A stretch of 64,000 nt of DNA from Streptomyces sp. Sge12 (GTDB taxonomy: Bacteria; Actinomycetota; Actinomycetes; Streptomycetales; Streptomycetaceae), in assembly GCF_002080455.1 (NCBI RefSeq), contig NZ_CP020555.1:186001-250000 (forward strand), read 5' to 3'. Each line of letters starts with the position of its first letter. Position 1 is the stretch's first letter. Positions 18,500 to 26,847 of this stretch are shown here, piece by piece. The position numbers were made by a program, and so were the translations under genes. The notes under the pieces are model-generated. The model searched no databases. It saw nothing but the letters and a program-made list of their open reading frames with translations, and was not told the DNA's origin.

Positions 18500-18584
18500 G
18501 GCTCTCACCTGCCCCGTCGGGGTGCTGCGCATGCCCGGCCGGCCGGCGGCTCGGCCGAACCCGCTGCCGCCCTCGCTCCCGCCG

Positions 18585-19949
18585 CTACAGCCCGTCCAGC
18601 AGGAGCCGCTTCTGCGGTTTGCCCATCGCGTTGCGCGGGACCGCGGCAATGAAACGCACCTCCCGCGGCCGCTTGTGCACCGACAGGTGCGTGGCAACGA
18701 AATCGGTCAGCTCGGCGCCCGTCACACCCTCGGCGACGACGAACGCGACGATCCGCTCCCCCAGGTCGGCATCCGGCACACCGATCACCGCCGCCTCCTG
18801 CACCCGCGGATGGTCCAACAGCGCGTTCTCGATCTCACCCGCCCCGATCCGGTACCCACCCGACTTGATCATGTCCGTGGACGCGCGGCCCACGATCCGG
18901 TGCACACCGTCCCCGTCGACGGCCGCGATGTCACCCGTACGGAACCACCCGTCCTCCGTGAAGGCCGCAGCCGTGGCCTCCGGTCGTCCCAGATACCCCG
19001 AGAACAACGTCGGTCCCACGAGCTGGAGTTCACCGATCTCGGCACCCGGCTCGGCGGCGATACGCGTACGGATCCCCGTGAGCGGGGTACCGACCGCGCC
19101 GGGCCGGACCTCACCGCCCGCCCGCCCGCTCACCGTGATCAGGGTCTCCGTCATCCCGTACCGCTCCACCGGCCGGTGCCCGGTCAGCCGTTCCAGATCG
19201 CGGAAGACCGGCGTGGGCAGGGCCGCGCTCCCCGACACCAACAACCGGGCCCCCGCCAACGCGGCCGCCGCCTGCGGAGCGGCCGCGATGCGCGACCACA
19301 CCGTCGGCACCCCGAAATACAGACTCCCCCCGGCCGCCGCAGCCTGCGCATACGCCTCCGGCGTCGGCCGGCCCGTGTGGACCAGGCGGCTCCCCGTCCG
19401 CAGCGCCCCCAGAACACCCAGGACCAGCCCATGGACGTGGAACAGCGGCAGCCCGTGGACGAGCGTGTCCTGCGCACTCCACTCCCAGGCATCGGCGAGC
19501 GCATCGAGGTCGGCGGTGATCGCGGCAGTGCTGAGGACGACTCCCTTGGGGGCGCCCGTGGTCCCGGAGGTGTAGAGGATCAACGCAGGATCCTCGGACA
19601 CCGCCGTCGGCGCGGCAGGTACGGCCGATGCGGCGGGTGCACGGCGGGCGAAGTCCACGTCGATGGGGCGGGCACCGGAATCACGCAGGATGTGATCGCG
19701 TTCGGCGGGCCCTGCATCGGGAGGCAGCGGCACGCACGGCACACCGGCCAGCAGTCCCCCGACCACCGCCGCGACGGTTTCGAGCGAAGGGGTCGCGGTC
19801 ACCGCGAACGCCCGCGCCGGGCCGAGGGCGGCGAGGTCGGCGGCCACGGCCCCGGCTGCGCCGAGCAGTTCCTCGTAGGAAGCGGTACGACCCGCGACGC
19901 TCACGGCGTCCGCGCGATCCCCGAAAACACCCGTCAGGGCGGTCAGCAT
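18585..19949 (-). CDS. matB: Malonyl-CoA synthetase-like acyl-CoA ligase (MatB type)
   Basis: A 454-residue ANL ligase. ATG 19949 is preceded by GGAGC; an ATG farther upstream lacks a site. Distinctive segments LYTSGTTGAPKGVV, HGLPLFHVHGLVLGVLGALR, ARLLVSGSAALP, VERYGMTET, FRTGDIAAVDGDG, IKSGGYRIGAGEIENALLDH and NAMGKPQKR are near-identical in pattern to the Streptomyces MatB malonyl/methylmalonyl-CoA synthetase as I recall it. The reaction would be malonate (or methylmalonate) + ATP + CoA to the CoA thioester, supplying extender units. It is monocistronic or followed only by the small I78 gene, and divergent from a DUF2231 membrane protein. Distinguishing malonate from another short acid is not possible by eye. 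Confidence 0.82.
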   Translation of the reverse strand: MLTALTGVFGDRADAVSVAGRTASYEELLGAAGAVAADLAALGPARAFAVTATPSLETVAAVVGGLLAGVPCVPLPPDAGPAERDHILRDSGARPIDVDFARRAPAASAVPAAPTAVSEDPALILYTSGTTGAPKGVVLSTAAITADLDALADAWEWSAQDTLVHGLPLFHVHGLVLGVLGALRTGSRLVHTGRPTPEAYAQAAAAGGSLYFGVPTVWSRIAAAPQAAAALAGARLLVSGSAALPTPVFRDLERLTGHRPVERYGMTETLITVSGRAGGEVRPGAVGTPLTGIRTRIAAEPGAEIGELQLVGPTLFSGYLGRPEATAAAFTEDGWFRTGDIAAVDGDGVHRIVGRASTDMIKSGGYRIGAGEIENALLDHPRVQEAAVIGVPDADLGERIVAFVVAEGVTGAELTDFVATHLSVHKRPREVRFIAAVPRNAMGKPQKRLLLDGL

Positions 19950-20105
19950 GACGGCAGCTCCGATCAGCAACGAGCAGAAACAACCCGGCCAGCCTACGGC
20001 GACCGCACGAGCCGCTCGGCACCTGTCGGCGACCTACCCTCCTTGCTCCGAACAGAGAACAGCGCGCCGGGGGGTGGGCCATCGGTACAGGGGTAGCCGC
20101 CCTGC

Positions 20106-20747
20106 ATGAACACACACATGGACGACAGGACGCCGACTCCACACTCGCAGCCGCAGCCGCCCTCCGGGCAGGTGGCCGCCCTGGAGAAGGCTTCGGAGCG
20201 CTGGCTCGGCGCGGTAACCACCCTCGAGGAGTCCACGGCGGTGGATCCGGCCATCCGCGCCCTCCAACGGGGCATCCGCGCGCTTCCACTCGGGTCACTG
20301 CGCGGACTGCTGCGCGGTGAACCGCTGGGGCACCCCGCACATCCCATGCTGGTGGAGGTGCCGATGGGCTGCTGGCTGTCGGCCGCCGTGCTGGACGCCG
20401 TGCCCGGAGCACACCGGCACGCCACGATCCTGACCGCGGTGGGACTCGCCGGTGCCGCACCGGCGGCCGTAGCCGGCTGGGCGGACTGGGCGGAGCTGCC
20501 GCCGCGGCAGGCCCGGGTGGGTGTCGCCCACGCGCTGGCCAACGCAGCCGCGGTCGGCTGTTACGCGATCTCGCTGTCCGACCGGCTGCGGGGCCGGGGC
20601 GCGCGCGGCCGCCTCTGGTCGTTGGCCGGACTGGGCGCGATGGCGGTCAGTGGGGCTCTCGGCGCGCACATCGCGTACGCCGACCGCACGGAGCCCGGCG
20701 GGACGGATCCCGGCGGCACGGACAAGGTGGTGCGCGCGGCGTCGTAG
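20106..20747 (+). CDS. DUF2231 membrane protein
   Basis: A 213-residue protein. The first 30 residues are Pro/Gln-rich and hydrophilic; then a helical region holds three to four predicted membrane helices (about 80-100, 107-125, 137-155, 165-185). The segment GEPLGHPAHPMLVEVPMGCW is the DUF2231 hallmark, with the two HP pairs that suggest haem or metal ligands, as in some cytochrome-b561-like membrane proteins. Function is unknown; members often sit beside Rieske or redox genes, but none is here. It is divergent from the MatB-like gene with 156 bp between starts. Confidence 0.8.
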   Translation: MNTHMDDRTPTPHSQPQPPSGQVAALEKASERWLGAVTTLEESTAVDPAIRALQRGIRALPLGSLRGLLRGEPLGHPAHPMLVEVPMGCWLSAAVLDAVPGAHRHATILTAVGLAGAAPAAVAGWADWAELPPRQARVGVAHALANAAAVGCYAISLSDRLRGRGARGRLWSLAGLGAMAVSGALGAHIAYADRTEPGGTDPGGTDKVVRAAS

Positions 20748-20871
20748 CGGGGCCGACAAGGGCACGGGCATCCCCCCTGTTTGTCATGGTTTCTACTGAT
20801 CCGCGGGTTTCCGCGGCCGGACTCCGGGCACGGGCCGACTGGGGGATACCGGCATACCGGAAGGATCCGTC

Positions 20872-21090
20872 ATGGAAGACCAGGGAGGCGCCGGCGGCGC
20901 CCCGCTCCACGACCACGACGACGAGCAGAGCAGGCGCAGGGCACCCCATGTCGCGCCGCGCTCCACGGCGTCCCGCAAGGACGACCGGACCGTGCGGAAG
21001 GCGGACACGGACGAGGCCAGCCGCCTGGACCGGCCGGGCGAGGACAGCGGGTCCCCGCGCGAAGAACGCCGCCCCGGACGCGAACACTGA
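20872..21090 (+). CDS. Small hydrophilic hypothetical protein
   Basis: A 72-residue ORF starting at ATG 20872 with GGAAGGA seven bases upstream. It is very hydrophilic, rich in Asp, Arg, Glu and Gly, with no hydrophobic core, and looks intrinsically disordered. I recognise no family. It lies between the DUF2231 gene and the convergent gltD gene. Its good ribosome site is the main support; it could also be a chance frame. Confidence 0.4.
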   Translation: MEDQGGAGGAPLHDHDDEQSRRRAPHVAPRSTASRKDDRTVRKADTDEASRLDRPGEDSGSPREERRPGREH

Positions 21091-21140
21091 CGGCGAGTGC
21101 TGATGGCGAGTGCTGATCGCCCCACCCTCACACGGACCCC

Positions 21141-22652
21141 TCAGAGCCCGTAGCGCATGCGCCCCAGGGCCGTCATCGGCCGGTCGTGCGCGGCGACCGG
21201 AGCCGGGAGGCAGGTGGAGCCGGTGAGGTAGCGGTCCACTGCGGCGGCCGCGGCGCGGCCCTCGGCGATGGCCCACACCACGAGGGACTGCCCCCGGCCC
21301 GCGTCGCCCGCGACGAACACGCCCGGTGCCCGGCCGCCGTTGGCCGCGAAGCCGGCGTCGCGCGCGAAGTTGCCGCGCTCGTCGAGGTCCAGGCCCAGCT
21401 GCTCGCGCAGTCCTCCGGCCCGCTCGGGCCCTGAGAAGCCGAGGGCCAGCAGGACCAGGCCGACGGGGATGACCTGCTCGGTTCCGGCCAGCGGGCTGCG
21501 GCCCACCGGCTCGACGGCGGTCAGGTGCAGGGCCCGTACCCGGCCCGCGGCGTCCCCCTCGAAGCGCAGGGTGGCGCAGGCGAACAGCCGGGGGTCCCGG
21601 CCCGCGCGTCCGCGGGCCTCTTCGTGGGCGTGGGAGATCCGGTACGTCCTCGGGTACACGGGCCACGGTTCGTCGTCGGTCCGGCCGGCGTCGGGCTCAG
21701 GGTTGATGTCGAGCTGGAGCACGGAGGTCGCGCCCTGCCGCAAGGCCGTCCCGAGGCAGTCGGAGCCGGTGTCCCCGCCGCCCACGATGACCACGGGCCG
21801 GCCTTCTGCGGTCAGCGGGGACACCGGGTAGTCGCCTTCGCGCACCCGGTTGGCGCAGGTCAGGTAGTCCATGGCCTGGTGGATGCCGGACAGCGAGCGG
21901 CCGGGGACCGGCAGCTCCCGGCGCTCGCCGGCACCGATCGCGACGATGACGGCGTCGTATCCGCTGCGTACCTCGTCGGCTCCGGCGCCGGTCGCGCCGC
22001 CGACGTCCGTACCCGTGGCGAAGACCGTGCCCTCGGCCCGCATCTGCTCGATCCGGCGGTTCAGATGCACCTTCTCCATCTTGAACTCGGGGATGCCGTA
22101 GCGCAGCAGTCCACCGATGCGGTCGGCCCGCTCGTGGACCGTGACACGGTGCCCGGCGCGGGTCAGCTGCTGCGCCGCGGCCAGTCCGGCCGGGCCGGAG
22201 CCTATGACGGCCACCGTCTTGCCGCTGTGCCGCTCGGGGGGCCTGGGCGCCATGTAGCCGCGCCTCAGTCCTTCGTCCGCGATGGCCTGCTCGACGTTCT
22301 TGATGGTCACCGGGTCGGCGTTGATCGCGAGGACGCAGGCGTCCTCGCAGGGGGCGGGGCAGAGCCTGCCCGTGACCTCCGGGAAGTTGTTGGTCGCGTG
22401 GAGGCGCTCGTACGCGGCACGCCAGTCGCCGTGGGCGGCGTAGGCGTTCCACTCGGGTATGAGGTTTCCCAGCGGGCAGCCGGTGTGGCAGAAGGGGATG
22501 CCGCAGTCCATGCAGCGGTCGGCCTGCCGGGAGACGAGAGGCAGCAGCGACTGGCCCGCGTGGACCTCGCGCCAGTCGCCGAGTCTCTCCTCGACCGGGC
22601 GGGCGGGCACGGCCTCGCGGGGGATCCTGAGGAAGCCGAACGGATCGGTCAC
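21141..22652 (-). CDS. gltD: Glutamate synthase small subunit-like flavoprotein
   Basis: A 503-residue protein; GTG 22652 follows GGGAGG by seven bases and gives the family N-terminus VTDPFGFLRIPRE. The N-terminal 4Fe-4S region shows CMDCGIPFCHTGCPLGN and RLCPAPCEDAC, then an FAD-binding GSGPAGLAAAQQL (about 150), and NADPH-binding VGGGDTGSDCLGTA (about 275). In the complete enzyme this subunit passes electrons from NADPH to the large subunit GltB, converting glutamine and 2-oxoglutarate to two glutamates. No gltB is next to it, unlike the usual gltBD operon, so this may be an additional GltD-type oxidoreductase feeding another partner. Confidence 0.9.
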   Translation of the reverse strand: MTDPFGFLRIPREAVPARPVEERLGDWREVHAGQSLLPLVSRQADRCMDCGIPFCHTGCPLGNLIPEWNAYAAHGDWRAAYERLHATNNFPEVTGRLCPAPCEDACVLAINADPVTIKNVEQAIADEGLRRGYMAPRPPERHSGKTVAVIGSGPAGLAAAQQLTRAGHRVTVHERADRIGGLLRYGIPEFKMEKVHLNRRIEQMRAEGTVFATGTDVGGATGAGADEVRSGYDAVIVAIGAGERRELPVPGRSLSGIHQAMDYLTCANRVREGDYPVSPLTAEGRPVVIVGGGDTGSDCLGTALRQGATSVLQLDINPEPDAGRTDDEPWPVYPRTYRISHAHEEARGRAGRDPRLFACATLRFEGDAAGRVRALHLTAVEPVGRSPLAGTEQVIPVGLVLLALGFSGPERAGGLREQLGLDLDERGNFARDAGFAANGGRAPGVFVAGDAGRGQSLVVWAIAEGRAAAAAVDRYLTGSTCLPAPVAAHDRPMTALGRMRYGL

Positions 22653-23082
22653 GCGCCGCCTCCCTGGATCGTGCGCGGCGGGGTACACGGCGCGCGCATC
22701 GTGTCTCCGGCTCCGCGCGCGTTCTGTGGCGGTTCGGCCAGATTACGCCGCCTGCGGGGCTGCACCCAAGGCGAACCGGGGCGGGTGATCCGACGGCCAC
22801 GGAAGGTGACCGTCGGGTCGGCGCCGGGGTCGGGCGCCGCTCTGCACCGCCCCGCCCGTGCGCGCATGCCCGCGCTGCCGGAACGGCTGGTGGTCGATCA
22901 GCAGGCGACCGTCGCTGATGGTGATGGCCGGGCCGCCTTGGGGCGGCGAACCCGGGTCGCGGCGCTGTCGAGCCGCAACCGGATCCCCGCGGCCTCGGCG
23001 TGGGAGCCTCCTCTGCGGGAACTGGCCGAGCCGGGAACGCCCCTGCAGAGATCAGACGCATCCGGCGGCACCGGGCCGAGCA
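22653..23082. other. Intergenic region, no recognised gene
   Basis: 430 bp between the gltD-like gene and the GNAT gene. Directly after the GNAT stop a minus-strand ATG overlaps it (TGATG) and opens a 61-codon frame; the adjoining frame continues open to about 22743. Neither matches a family I know, and a degraded gene is possible. No terminator hairpin stands out. Confidence 0.4.
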
Positions 23083-23613
23083 TCAGGTCCTCAGCAGTCC
23101 GCCCACCCACCAGTCGTGCGGCTTGCCGTCGTTGGCGATGCTGCGATGGCGCAGTGTCCCTTCGACGGCGAAGCCGAGTCTCTCGGCGACGGCACGCGAG
23201 CCGGTGTTCCCGACCATGGCCCACCACTCGATGCGGTGCACGTCGAGAGTGGCCCAGCCCCAGTCGCACAGGGCCCGAGCGGCCTCGACCGTGTACCCGC
23301 GTCCGCGCTGCTCCTTGACCGCCCAGTAGCCGAGCTCCCAGACGCCGCGGCTGATGAGGGTCAGGCAGTACGAGCCGACCAGGGCGCCGGTGTCCTTGCG
23401 GAACGCGCCGAGGGTGTAGTCCCTGTCCTCGGCCCACTGAGCGGGCAGCGTCTCACCGACGAGCTTCTCCGCGTCCGCACGCCGGTACGGCACCGGCACC
23501 GGGGTGTAGAACTGGATGTCCCCGTCCTGGCAGGCTTCGTACACCGCATCCACGTCTGCAGGTGCGAAGGCCCGCAGCACCAGACGGTCGGTCTCAAGGG
23601 TCACTGGATCCAT
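23083..23613 (-). CDS. GNAT N-acetyltransferase (RimJ/RimL type)
   Basis: A 176-residue enzyme beginning MDPVTLETDRLVLRAF, the usual opening of the RimJ/RimL group (LxTxRLxLR). The acetyl-CoA-binding segment is VKEQRGRGYTVEAARALCDW (about 100-120), followed by VHRIEWWAMVGNTGSRAVAERLGF, where the Asn-x-x-S/A-R and GF elements are typical. It should transfer acetyl from acetyl-CoA to a primary amine on a protein N-terminus, amino acid or antibiotic. Substrate cannot be read from the sequence. It is transcribed in the same direction as the SDR gene upstream with 58 bp between them. Confidence 0.9.
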   Translation of the reverse strand: MDPVTLETDRLVLRAFAPADVDAVYEACQDGDIQFYTPVPVPYRRADAEKLVGETLPAQWAEDRDYTLGAFRKDTGALVGSYCLTLISRGVWELGYWAVKEQRGRGYTVEAARALCDWGWATLDVHRIEWWAMVGNTGSRAVAERLGFAVEGTLRHRSIANDGKPHDWWVGGLLRT

Positions 23614-23671
23614 CGCGGCAGTATGACCACCGTCAATAGCCGGCGACCAGCGAATAACCCTCCGCTCCGGG

Positions 23672-24403
23672 TCACCAGGGCAGTGCGCCGGCGTCGTCGA
23701 AGAACTGGCCGGTGGGGCCGTCGTCGGGCAGGGTCGCGAGTTCGATGGCGATCGCCGCGCCCTGTGCGGGGGTGCGGACGCCGCGGAAGCCGTTGAGGTC
23801 GGTGGCGACGTAGCCGGGGCAGCCGGTATTGATCAGGATGTTCGTGCCGCTCAGCTCCCGGACGTACTGGAGGGTGACGGCGTTCAGGAACGTCTTCGAC
23901 GGCGCGTACGCCGCGGACACCGGGCCTGCCGTCTGCTCGGCGGCGGGCCCTGACTGCCGGGTGAGGGAGCCGACGCTGCTGGACATGTTCACGATCCGTG
24001 GTGCGGCGGAGCGGCGCAGCAGCGGCAGCATCGCGTTGGTGACGCGGATGACGCCGATCACATTGGTGTCCACGACCGCGTGGATGGTGGCGGGGTCGAT
24101 CCGGGTGGGTTCCTGTGGCATGTCGCCTGTGATGGCGGCGTTGTTGACGAGCACGTCGAGGCGTCCGGCCCGTTCGTCGATCAGCCGTGCGGCGGCGGTC
24201 GCGCTCGCGTCGTCGGTCACGTCCAGCGGTACGCCGAACGCGTCGATGCCGGCGGCGCGCAGTTTCTCCACCGCGGCACTTCGGCGCCGGTCGTCGCGGG
24301 CGCCGACGCCGACGCTCCAGCCGAGGGCTCCCAGGCCCGCGGCGATCTCGTAGCCGATTCCCTTGTTCGCGCCGGTGACCAGCGCGATCGTCCGTTCAGT
24401 CAT
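23672..24403 (-). CDS. SDR-family oxidoreductase
   Basis: A 243-residue classical short-chain dehydrogenase starting at ATG 24403. The cofactor motif is TGANKGIG (residues 10-17), then NNAA at about 92, catalytic Ser in VNMSSSVGS and Tyr/Lys in YAPSKTFLNA. Overall it resembles plant- and bacteria-type carbonyl/salutaridine-like reductases annotated simply as SDR. It reduces or oxidises a small carbonyl compound with NADP(H). A LysR regulator is divergently transcribed 95 bp away, and the shared intergenic region has a LysR-type box, so the SDR is probably that regulator's target. Confidence 0.9.
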   Translation of the reverse strand: MTERTIALVTGANKGIGYEIAAGLGALGWSVGVGARDDRRRSAAVEKLRAAGIDAFGVPLDVTDDASATAAARLIDERAGRLDVLVNNAAITGDMPQEPTRIDPATIHAVVDTNVIGVIRVTNAMLPLLRRSAAPRIVNMSSSVGSLTRQSGPAAEQTAGPVSAAYAPSKTFLNAVTLQYVRELSGTNILINTGCPGYVATDLNGFRGVRTPAQGAAIAIELATLPDDGPTGQFFDDAGALPW

Positions 24404-24461
24404 AGGGACGATGGTGCCTTCGGGCCTCGGCGGGGGTCCAAGACCGATCGGGTGCGCAACG

Positions 24462-24476
24462 ATACCGCCAGGGTAT
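24462..24476. promoter_or_regulatory. LysR-type T-N11-A operator
   Basis: ATACCGCCAGGGTAT is a perfect dyad (ATACC-N5-GGTAT) containing the T-N11-A core of LysR-type binding sites. It lies 22 bp upstream of the LysR start and 59 bp upstream of the divergent SDR start, as expected for an autoregulated divergent pair. Confidence 0.65.
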
Positions 24477-24498
24477 TGATCCGGGATAGCGTGGCCGG

Positions 24499-25350
24499 AT
24501 GGAGACCCGGGAACTGCGGTATTTCGTCGCTGTCGCTGAAGAGCTGCACTTCGGGCGGGCCGCGCAGCGGCTCGGGATCGCGCAGCCACCGTTGTCGCGG
24601 GCGATCCAGCGGCTCGAACGCCGGCTCGGGGCCCTGCTGTTGGATCGGACCAGTCGTGCTGTCAAGCTGACCGAGGCCGGCTCGGTGCTGTTGGTCGAGG
24701 GCCGGGCGGCCCTCGACGCGGTCGAGGCCGCCGAGCGCCGGACCCGCCGCGCCGCCCTCTCCGTGACCGGCCGCCCCGGCCTGGTCCTGGTCACGAAGGC
24801 CAGCGCATCCCGGGAACTGCTGGCGAGACTGCTCGACGCGTACGCCGCCGAACCCGGCGCGGTCCCCGTCGAGGTCATCCTGTGCGGGCCGGCCGAGCAG
24901 GAGCGCTTCCTGCGCGAGGGCCGGGCCGATGTGGCGCTGCTGCACCGGCCGTTCGACTCGACGGCCGGATTCCACACCGAAGAGCTCAGCACGGAGAGTC
25001 AGGTGGCGGTCCTGCCGGCCGGGCATCCGCTCACCGCCCGGGCCCATGTGCACATGGGCGACATCACCGGGCTGCCGGGCCTGCCCCTCCCGCGCTGGCC
25101 CGGCCCCGACGGCAGCTACCCGCCCGGCCCCGGCCCGCAGGTCCGCGACCATGCGCAGTTGTTGCAGCTCGTCGCGCTCGGCCGTGCCTGTGCGGTCTCA
25201 CCGGAGTCGTGCCGGCCCCAACTGCACGGTGACCTCGCCGCCGTGCCCGTGCTGGACGCGCCTACGGTCACCACCGTGATCGCCTGGCCACCGCACAGCC
25301 GTTCCAGAGCCGTCGCCGACCTCGTCCGGACTGCGACAGGTCTCCAGTAG
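24499..25350 (+). CDS. LysR-family transcriptional regulator
   Basis: A 283-residue regulator. The N-terminus METRELRYFVAVAEELHFGR and AAQRLGIAQPPLSRAIQRLE forms the winged helix-turn-helix of LysR proteins, and the rest is the periplasmic-binding-type effector domain. No good ribosome site precedes ATG 24499 and a leaderless transcript is possible. It is divergent from the SDR gene with a T-N11-A box between, so it likely senses the SDR substrate or product and controls both genes. The effector is unknown. Confidence 0.92.
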   Translation: METRELRYFVAVAEELHFGRAAQRLGIAQPPLSRAIQRLERRLGALLLDRTSRAVKLTEAGSVLLVEGRAALDAVEAAERRTRRAALSVTGRPGLVLVTKASASRELLARLLDAYAAEPGAVPVEVILCGPAEQERFLREGRADVALLHRPFDSTAGFHTEELSTESQVAVLPAGHPLTARAHVHMGDITGLPGLPLPRWPGPDGSYPPGPGPQVRDHAQLLQLVALGRACAVSPESCRPQLHGDLAAVPVLDAPTVTTVIAWPPHSRSRAVADLVRTATGLQ

Positions 25351-25420
25351 CTCCCCCCGGCCGGGCTTCACCCGTCGTGGCGGCCGTCTCGACCACCGCT
25401 CACGCCCTCGCATCCTTCAT

Positions 25421-26611
25421 CTAGTTGAACGGTTCGAGCGTCATGAAGGCTTCCTGCGGGTTGCCGTCGTGCACCAGGGACTCGTGGGCGCCGACGTCGT
25501 CGAAGGCGAAGCCGTACGCCTTGCCGTCGGCCATCTGCCCGTGGATGATCCGGGAGTAGTGGTTGGTGACGGCGTCACGGTAGAAGTTGGCGTTGTCCGG
25601 GTCGGGTTGACTGGGATTGGCCAGCAGTGTCGACCGGTTGTAGCCCGCGCACAGGGTGCGGGAGATCGGGCCGCGGACCTGGTCGTTGGGGGCGTCCAGG
25701 AGCTTGTAGCAGCCGAAGACGCTGTCGGAGTCCGGCTTCTGGAAGCTGGTGACCACCGCTCCCGACCCGTTGGTGAAGTTCATGACGTTGCCCGAGACCC
25801 GGCCGTAGTACTTGGTGTTCGGCTGGTTCGCGAACGGCGTCACGGTGAGCGTGGAGCCGGAGCCGTACTTGCTCCACACCCGGTTGATGTAGTCGTTCAT
25901 GACACCCGCCGATATGCCGCCCGCCTCGATGCCGTGGCCGGGCGAGAGCGCGCGCAGTGGGGTGCCGTCGGGGCGGTTGTGGATCAATCCGCCCCAGCCG
26001 GCCGCACGCAGCTGAGCGAAGACCGCGTTGTAGCCGCCCGGCTTCAGCCGGCCCGTGGTGCTGACCGCGCCGCCCGCCGCTTTCACGCCCACCGCGTACG
26101 GTGCGGAGAACATGTCGACCTGGGTGCTGTTGATCCACAGGCCCGCGTCGTTGAGCGTGTACTCGGACCAGTTGAAGAGGATGTTGCGGTTCGGGTCGGA
26201 GGGGTTCTGCACGGCAGGCTGCACCAGGCCGCCCGTGGTGAGCTTGAAGACGATCTTCTGGCCGATGGAGAAGTAGACCCGGCCGGAGAACTTGGGCATT
26301 CGGATCGTCTTCGTCTGGCCGTTGGCAGGGCCCGTGATCGATGCGTCGGGCGCGGGCGTGGGGGGATTGCCTCCCACGGGCCAGGGGTGGAACGTGCCGT
26401 TGGCGTCGGCCCAGCCCTGCTGGCCGGTGGTCAGCAGGGTGCCGAGGTTGTAGATGTACACCGGCTCGCTGCGTCCCGAGCTGTTCTTGATCGTGAGGGG
26501 GATGGTCGCCGGTACGGCTTCCGCGGATGTCGACGGACCGAAGACCATCAGTCCGGCGGCGACGGCCATCGCCGCGACGCCGGAGACACATATCCTCGTT
26601 AAGCGGAACAC
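25421..26611 (-). CDS. Secreted GH64 beta-1,3-glucanase
   Basis: A 396-residue protein. GTG 26611 is favoured by GGAGGAAGAGC directly upstream. A signal peptide of about 33 residues (Arg-rich start, hydrophobic stretch, ASA/AEA-type cleavage site) precedes a mature protein opening VPATIPLTIKNSSG, typical of glycoside hydrolase family 64 (thaumatin-like beta-1,3-glucanase). WADANGTFHPWP, SGRVYFSIGQKI and HNRPDGTPLRALSPGHG are family segments. It would cleave fungal laminarin-type glucans outside the cell. Leucine 4 is coded by TTA, and a perfect LacI-type palindrome lies about 90 bp upstream, so expression is probably both sugar-induced and developmentally limited. Confidence 0.9.
   Translation of the reverse strand: MFRLTRICVSGVAAMAVAAGLMVFGPSTSAEAVPATIPLTIKNSSGRSEPVYIYNLGTLLTTGQQGWADANGTFHPWPVGGNPPTPAPDASITGPANGQTKTIRMPKFSGRVYFSIGQKIVFKLTTGGLVQPAVQNPSDPNRNILFNWSEYTLNDAGLWINSTQVDMFSAPYAVGVKAAGGAVSTTGRLKPGGYNAVFAQLRAAGWGGLIHNRPDGTPLRALSPGHGIEAGGISAGVMNDYINRVWSKYGSGSTLTVTPFANQPNTKYYGRVSGNVMNFTNGSGAVVTSFQKPDSDSVFGCYKLLDAPNDQVRGPISRTLCAGYNRSTLLANPSQPDPDNANFYRDAVTNHYSRIIHGQMADGKAYGFAFDDVGAHESLVHDGNPQEAFMTLEPFN
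26600..26602 (-). promoter_or_regulatory. TTA (bldA-dependent) codon in GH64 gene
   Basis: Codon 4 of the glucanase (V-F-R-L) is TTA, at the very start of the signal peptide. In Streptomyces this predicts dependence on the bldA tRNA for translation. Confidence 0.75.
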
Positions 26612-26692
26612 GCTCTTCCTCCTTGTGGGGGGACACCTGAAGGTGGGGGGAGGGGACAGGTGCTGCGCTCCCAGGCGCCACACATTGACATC

Positions 26693-26706
26693 TGAGAGCG
26701 CTCTCA
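26693..26706. promoter_or_regulatory. LacI-type operator palindrome (CebR-box-like)
   Basis: TGAGAGCGCTCTCA is a perfect 14-bp palindrome, one symmetrical change from the CebR consensus TGGGAGCGCTCCCA. It lies 82-95 bp upstream of the GH64 start. A TTGACA sits on the minus strand at 26729-26734 and another on the plus strand at 26685-26690, flanking it. A LacI-family repressor for beta-glucan oligosaccharides is the expected ligand; none is encoded in the window. Confidence 0.75.
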
Positions 26707-26847
26707 GCCTCGGGCTGCGTTCAACTTATGTCAATGGACTGCGCACAGCCGACGGACCCCGATCGACCTCGCGGCCGGGCACGTTTTCGCCGCCCGCCGA
26801 GGGGAGATAAGGATCCCAACCGTGCACGTGTGCCAACCGGGGGCGTC

